Shown here: positions 60,846 to 64,000 of the stretch, piece by piece
Layout: every line of letters begins with the position of its first letter
Position numbering within the stretch: position 1 is the first letter of the stretch
Assembly (NCBI GenBank): GCA_018716485.1
Contig: DVJY01000071.1
Span: 1 to 64,000, forward strand
Direction of reading: 5' to 3'
Source of the DNA: Candidatus Scybalocola faecipullorum
Lineage (GTDB): Bacteria > Bacillota > Clostridia > Lachnospirales > Lachnospiraceae
Length of the DNA stretch: 64,000 nucleotides
The notes under the pieces: model-generated
Told to the model about the DNA's origin: nothing
The model's database searches: none
The model's input: only the letters and a program-made list of their open reading frames with translations
Position numbers and translations under genes: made by a program

Positions 60846-61787
60846 TTATCTGGAGCCGCGAACATAAGGCTTAGAAAGACTTTCCGGCTCGTTGCTTCTT
60901 CCGATAGAACCAAGCAGCGCGATCAGCGTCACAATATACGGCAGCATTGCCAGCGCCTGTGTCGGCAGCGGCACACCAAGTGCCTGAAGACGGATCTGAA
61001 GCGCATTGGCGCCGCCAAAGACAAGCGCTGCGCCAAAACTTCCAAGCGGCGTATAACGTCCCAGAATAACTGCCGCAAGCGCGATATAACCACGTCCGGA
61101 AACCATATTCTCCGAAAATTTTCCGGTCTGTACAAGGACAAGTACCGCACCGCCGATACCGCCTAAAATACCATTGACAATAATTGCGATCCACTGATAT
61201 TTGTAAACAGAAATACCTGCCGCATCTGCTGATGCCGGATGTTCGCCGATAGATGAAAAGGCCAGCCCGGCGGCAGTCTTCTTATAAAAGACAATTGCAA
61301 TGACGATTAATACATAAACACAATACGTCAGTATGTCCTGATTAAATAATGCGTCGCCGATCAGCGGAATATCGCCAAGCAGCGGAATTTTAATCGTTGC
61401 AAACGGTTCAATCTGCTGGTATGACTGGCCTTCAGACATTAATCTGTATCCGAAGCTTGTTACGCCAAGCATAAAAATATTCAGAGCAATACCGCTGACA
61501 GACTGATTCTGAGATAGTTTGATACACAAAAATCCGTGGATCAGGCTGACCACACAGCCGCCCAGCATACCGCAGATCAAACCGATAAAAAGGTTATTGC
61601 TGTAAAACGCTCCGGCAAAGGAAAAGAATGCGCCGCCCAGCATCACACCTTCCATACCGATATTTAAAATACCCGCGCGCTCAAGAAAAACTTCGCCGAG
61701 GGCGGCATAAGCGAGAGGCACCGCCATACGCACGGTTGCCGAAAAAAATGCTGTAAAAAATGTAATCGTAAAAATTTGTTCAAGCAT
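60846..61787 (-). CDS. nupQ: Nucleoside-type ABC transporter, permease 2
   Basis: 313 residues with eight or nine helices in the BPD_transp_2 (ribose/nucleoside) arrangement. YAALGEVFLERAGILNIGME and VSGRGYIALAAVILGRYTPL are close to the patterns of B. subtilis NupQ (YufQ). Forms the membrane channel with the permease encoded 12 bases upstream. The substrate is probably a purine nucleoside or related compound, inferred from family and the adjacent deaminase. Confidence 0.85.
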   Translation of the reverse strand: MLEQIFTITFFTAFFSATVRMAVPLAYAALGEVFLERAGILNIGMEGVMLGGAFFSFAGAFYSNNLFIGLICGMLGGCVVSLIHGFLCIKLSQNQSVSGIALNIFMLGVTSFGYRLMSEGQSYQQIEPFATIKIPLLGDIPLIGDALFNQDILTYCVYVLIVIAIVFYKKTAAGLAFSSIGEHPASADAAGISVYKYQWIAIIVNGILGGIGGAVLVLVQTGKFSENMVSGRGYIALAAVILGRYTPLGSFGAALVFGGANALQIRLQALGVPLPTQALAMLPYIVTLIALLGSIGRSNEPESLSKPYVRGSR

Positions 61788-61799
61788 TGCCGCACCTCC

Positions 61800-62831
61800 T
61801 TAATTTTTCGCTTTTTTTCTGAAAAAAGAAAGTCTGAATATCTTTCTTCCCAGAATCAATAAAACGACAAGGCCAATCAGAATGTTGACGATCGCGGAAG
61901 GAATACCCATCTGCCGCTGCATGGAGTTTGCTCCCACCTGCATCGCTGCAAATCCGACAGCCGCGATCAGCACACCGATCGGATTGTTGGAAGCAATCAG
62001 CGCAATCAGCACAGCCGTATAACCGCAGTCTGAGGAAATACCTTCCAAAAGTTTTTTCTGAATACCTATGACTTCGATAACACCTGCAAGACCTGCAAGA
62101 CCACCGCTCAAAAATGCGGATACAACAATATTTTTCATCACGGAAATACCATTGCATTTTGCTGCCCGTTTATTGAAACCGACGACTTTAATCTCGTAGC
62201 CGACTTTTGTCTTCTCCATAAGGATCCATACAATGATCACTGCCGCAACAGCAATAATAATTCCCGCATTCAGACGGGTCGGCGGCATCAGAAGTCCGAG
62301 TGCTGACGAACTTTCAATTCTTGCAGACTGGGGCACTGTGCCTTCCGGATCCATCAAAAATGTACGCACGGCAATACCGAGGAAATTAATTGCGATATAG
62401 TTGAGCATGATCGTTACAATAATTTCGGAAATACCGAATTTTGCTTTAAATATTGCTGCAATAAGCGCCCATACACCGCCGCATATAAATCCGGCCAGCA
62501 TTGAAAGCACAATACGGGCAGGTCCCGGCACACCTGTAAGATTTAACGCAACCATTGCCGCCGCAATGGCTCCTACATAAAACTGACCTTCAGCACCGAT
62601 ATTAAAAAATCCGGTTCTAAAAGCAACTGCACAGCCCAGACCTGTCAGAATAAGCGGTGTCGCCTTTACAAAAACCTCACAAAAACTGCTCAGATTTCCA
62701 AAAATTCCATTAAAAAACATCTGATAAGCTTCCAGAGGACTTGCCTTACAAAGTATCATCATCAATGTGGTGGCCGCAACAGCAATAATCACGATCCACA
62801 AAATATCCAGCAAATGTTTTTTCGTTTTCAC
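61800..62831 (-). CDS. nupP: Nucleoside-type ABC transporter, permease 1
   Basis: 343 residues, BPD_transp_2 family, about nine helices. Typical stretches are PLILTGLGCAVAFRTGFFNI, GAEGQFYVGAIAAAMVAL and FGISEIIVTIMLNYIAINFL, the last being the ATPase-facing motif. Overlaps the ATPase gene by 4 bases. Counterpart of B. subtilis NupP (YufP). Confidence 0.85.
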   Translation of the reverse strand: MKTKKHLLDILWIVIIAVAATTLMMILCKASPLEAYQMFFNGIFGNLSSFCEVFVKATPLILTGLGCAVAFRTGFFNIGAEGQFYVGAIAAAMVALNLTGVPGPARIVLSMLAGFICGGVWALIAAIFKAKFGISEIIVTIMLNYIAINFLGIAVRTFLMDPEGTVPQSARIESSSALGLLMPPTRLNAGIIIAVAAVIIVWILMEKTKVGYEIKVVGFNKRAAKCNGISVMKNIVVSAFLSGGLAGLAGVIEVIGIQKKLLEGISSDCGYTAVLIALIASNNPIGVLIAAVGFAAMQVGANSMQRQMGIPSAIVNILIGLVVLLILGRKIFRLSFFRKKAKN

Positions 62832-64000
62832 GGCTGTTCCTCCTCTTTTGCAATACCGCCCATAAGCAGTCCAAGTTTTTGAAGTGTAATATCATCATGC
62901 TCTAAAATGCCCATAATCTTTCCTGAGAACATGACGGCAACCCTGTCGGAAAGCTGCATGATTTCTTCCAGATCGGCCGAAATAAGGAGCACGCTCTTTC
63001 CCAGATTTCTCTGTTCCATCAATGCTTTGCGGACGAACTCTGTTGCGCCGATATCCAGTCCTCTTGTCGGCTGATTGGCAATGATAAGATTTGCTTTATC
63101 TGTAATTTCTCTCGCCAAAATAATCTTCTGCTGATTTCCGCCGGACATCAGCTTAACAATCGTATCACTTGTAGATTTCCCTGATGTCTTAATCCGGTAA
63201 TCTTTAATTGCATCCATCGAAAGATCTTTAATCCACCGCTTATTAAAAAACCCTGCTTTAGAATACGGATATTCATCATACTGGCGCAGGATCATATTAT
63301 CTGCAAGGCTCATATCCAAAACAAGCCCGTCGGCATGGCGGTCATCTGAAATATAAGAGATACCTTTTTTGAACCGTGCTTTAACTTTGTCTGATGTAAT
63401 GTCGCCGCCCATAAATTCCAGCGTACCCGACGTCGGCTTTCTGATACCTGCAATCACTTCCGCCAGTTCTTTCTGTCCGTTGCCATCCACACCGGCAATA
63501 CCGAGAATCTCTCCTTTACGGACTTCAAGATCAATATGATCAAGCTGCGGCGTTTTACGGCTTTTCTTAATTGTAACATCTTTTAAGACGAGCGCATTGT
63601 CTTTTCCTGCAGGCTTTCTGTCTTCATATCCGCCGCCCAGCTGCCGCCCGATCATAAAATAAGATAGTTCTTCAGGATTTGTCTTAGCTGTTACAAGATC
63701 TTTTACTTTTTTACCGTCCCTTAAAATTGTGACTCTGTCACTGATGCTCATAATCTCACTCATGCGATGCGTAATAATGATGACAGCATAGCCTTCTTTC
63801 TTTAATGTCCTCAATACATCAAAAAAGTGTTCAGTCTCTGACGGCGTCAGCACACCGGTCGGTTCATCGAGAATAAGCAGTTCTACATTTCTGTACAGTG
63901 CTTTTAAAATTTCCACACGCTGCTGCTGACCGACGGATAAAGTATTAATTCTGGCATCCGGATCCACATCAAGCCCATACTTCTGCGCCAGATCAATCAA
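62828..64000 (-). CDS. nupO: Nucleoside-type ABC transporter, double ATPase (N-terminus missing)
   Basis: The gene runs off the right edge. The visible 390 residues begin within the first ATPase domain (IDLAQKYGLDVDPDARIN, signature LSVGQQQRVEILKAL, Walker B LLILDEPTGVLTP) and contain the entire second one (GIAGVDGNGQKELAEVIAG, LMSGGNQQKIILAREI, NQPTRGLDIGATEF). In such double ATPases the second site is degenerate at several positions, as here. Walker A of the first domain lies outside. An ATG at the edge is internal, not the real start. A substrate-binding lipoprotein gene would be expected just upstream. Confidence 0.88.
   Translation of the reverse strand: MIDLAQKYGLDVDPDARINTLSVGQQQRVEILKALYRNVELLILDEPTGVLTPSETEHFFDVLRTLKKEGYAVIIITHRMSEIMSISDRVTILRDGKKVKDLVTAKTNPEELSYFMIGRQLGGGYEDRKPAGKDNALVLKDVTIKKSRKTPQLDHIDLEVRKGEILGIAGVDGNGQKELAEVIAGIRKPTSGTLEFMGGDITSDKVKARFKKGISYISDDRHADGLVLDMSLADNMILRQYDEYPYSKAGFFNKRWIKDLSMDAIKDYRIKTSGKSTSDTIVKLMSGGNQQKIILAREITDKANLIIANQPTRGLDIGATEFVRKALMEQRNLGKSVLLISADLEEIMQLSDRVAVMFSGKIMGILEHDDITLQKLGLLMGGIAKEEEQP

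Noticed and set aside
1-64000. tRNA and rRNA genes
   Set aside because: I saw no cloverleaf with a CCA-adjacent acceptor or rRNA core sequence on either strand; reading by eye could miss a degenerate one.

Overview
The window reads as chromosomal DNA of an anaerobic, Gram-positive, low-to-medium GC Firmicute, most likely a gut Lachnospiraceae (Clostridium cluster XIVa). The signs are a pyruvate formate-lyase system under a ZTP riboswitch, a T-box in front of proS, an archaeal/eukaryote-like ProRS, YtvI, Mbl/MreB, LCP and teichoic-acid genes, and surface proteins carrying aromatic cell-wall-binding repeats. The genus cannot be fixed from sequence reading alone. Nearly all genes lie on the minus strand; only the Crp/Fnr gene and a two-gene kinase module (53.3-56.4 kb) are on plus.

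Layout. 0-0.7 kb: the end of an IS630-type insertion sequence running off the left edge, abutting a small coiled-coil ORF it probably truncated. 0.7-4.0 kb: pflB-pflA behind a promoter, a ZTP (pfl) riboswitch with terminator, and a repeated leader element. 4.0-6.6 kb: comFC, a small secreted protein and a DUF4367 membrane protein. 6.7-20.2 kb: LTA synthase, two LCP proteins, and between them a teichoic-acid operon (priming sugar transferase, GT2, TagGH-like exporter, two CDP-glycerol/ribitol polymerases, TarI, TarJ). 20.3-24.5 kb: two secreted wall enzymes, NlpC/P60 and L,D-transpeptidase, both with cell-wall-binding repeats. 24.5-40.5 kb: a capsule/exopolysaccharide operon (second priming transferase, Wzx, polymerase, GT2s, GT4, Stealth phosphotransferase, a CsbB-YfhO pair, Glf) whose head carries two more repeat-bearing wall enzymes (GH25 lysozyme, polysaccharide deacetylase). 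40.7-48.4 kb: recD2, mreB/mbl, an independent non-coding RNA candidate, proS with T-box, trxB, crp/fnr, trxA. 48.5-51.4 kb: modABC behind a ModE-like operator. 51.4-59.2 kb: YtvI, a response regulator, the kinase module, an FAD dehydrogenase and RarA. 59.4-64 kb: an amidohydrolase and a nucleoside-type ABC transporter (partial).

How it works together. About 35 kb is one surface-polymer territory: LtaS makes the lipoteichoic chain, CsbB-YfhO could glycosylate it, TarIJ and the CDP-alditol polymerases build a ribitol/glycerol-phosphate polymer, TagGH exports it, LCP proteins attach polymers to peptidoglycan, and the four repeat proteins are wall-targeted remodelling enzymes.

The least-explained items are: (1) a roughly 73-bp leader element found three times, each just before a start codon (pflB, glf, modA), with two hairpins and its own ribosome-binding site; (2) a free-standing ~280-nt RNA with a perfect promoter and a terminator between mreB and proS; (3) a membrane Ser/Thr kinase with an extracellular Big2-like domain paired with an unrecognised 376-aa protein; and (4) the operator candidates for ModE (mod operon) and a Crp/Fnr protein (trxA).
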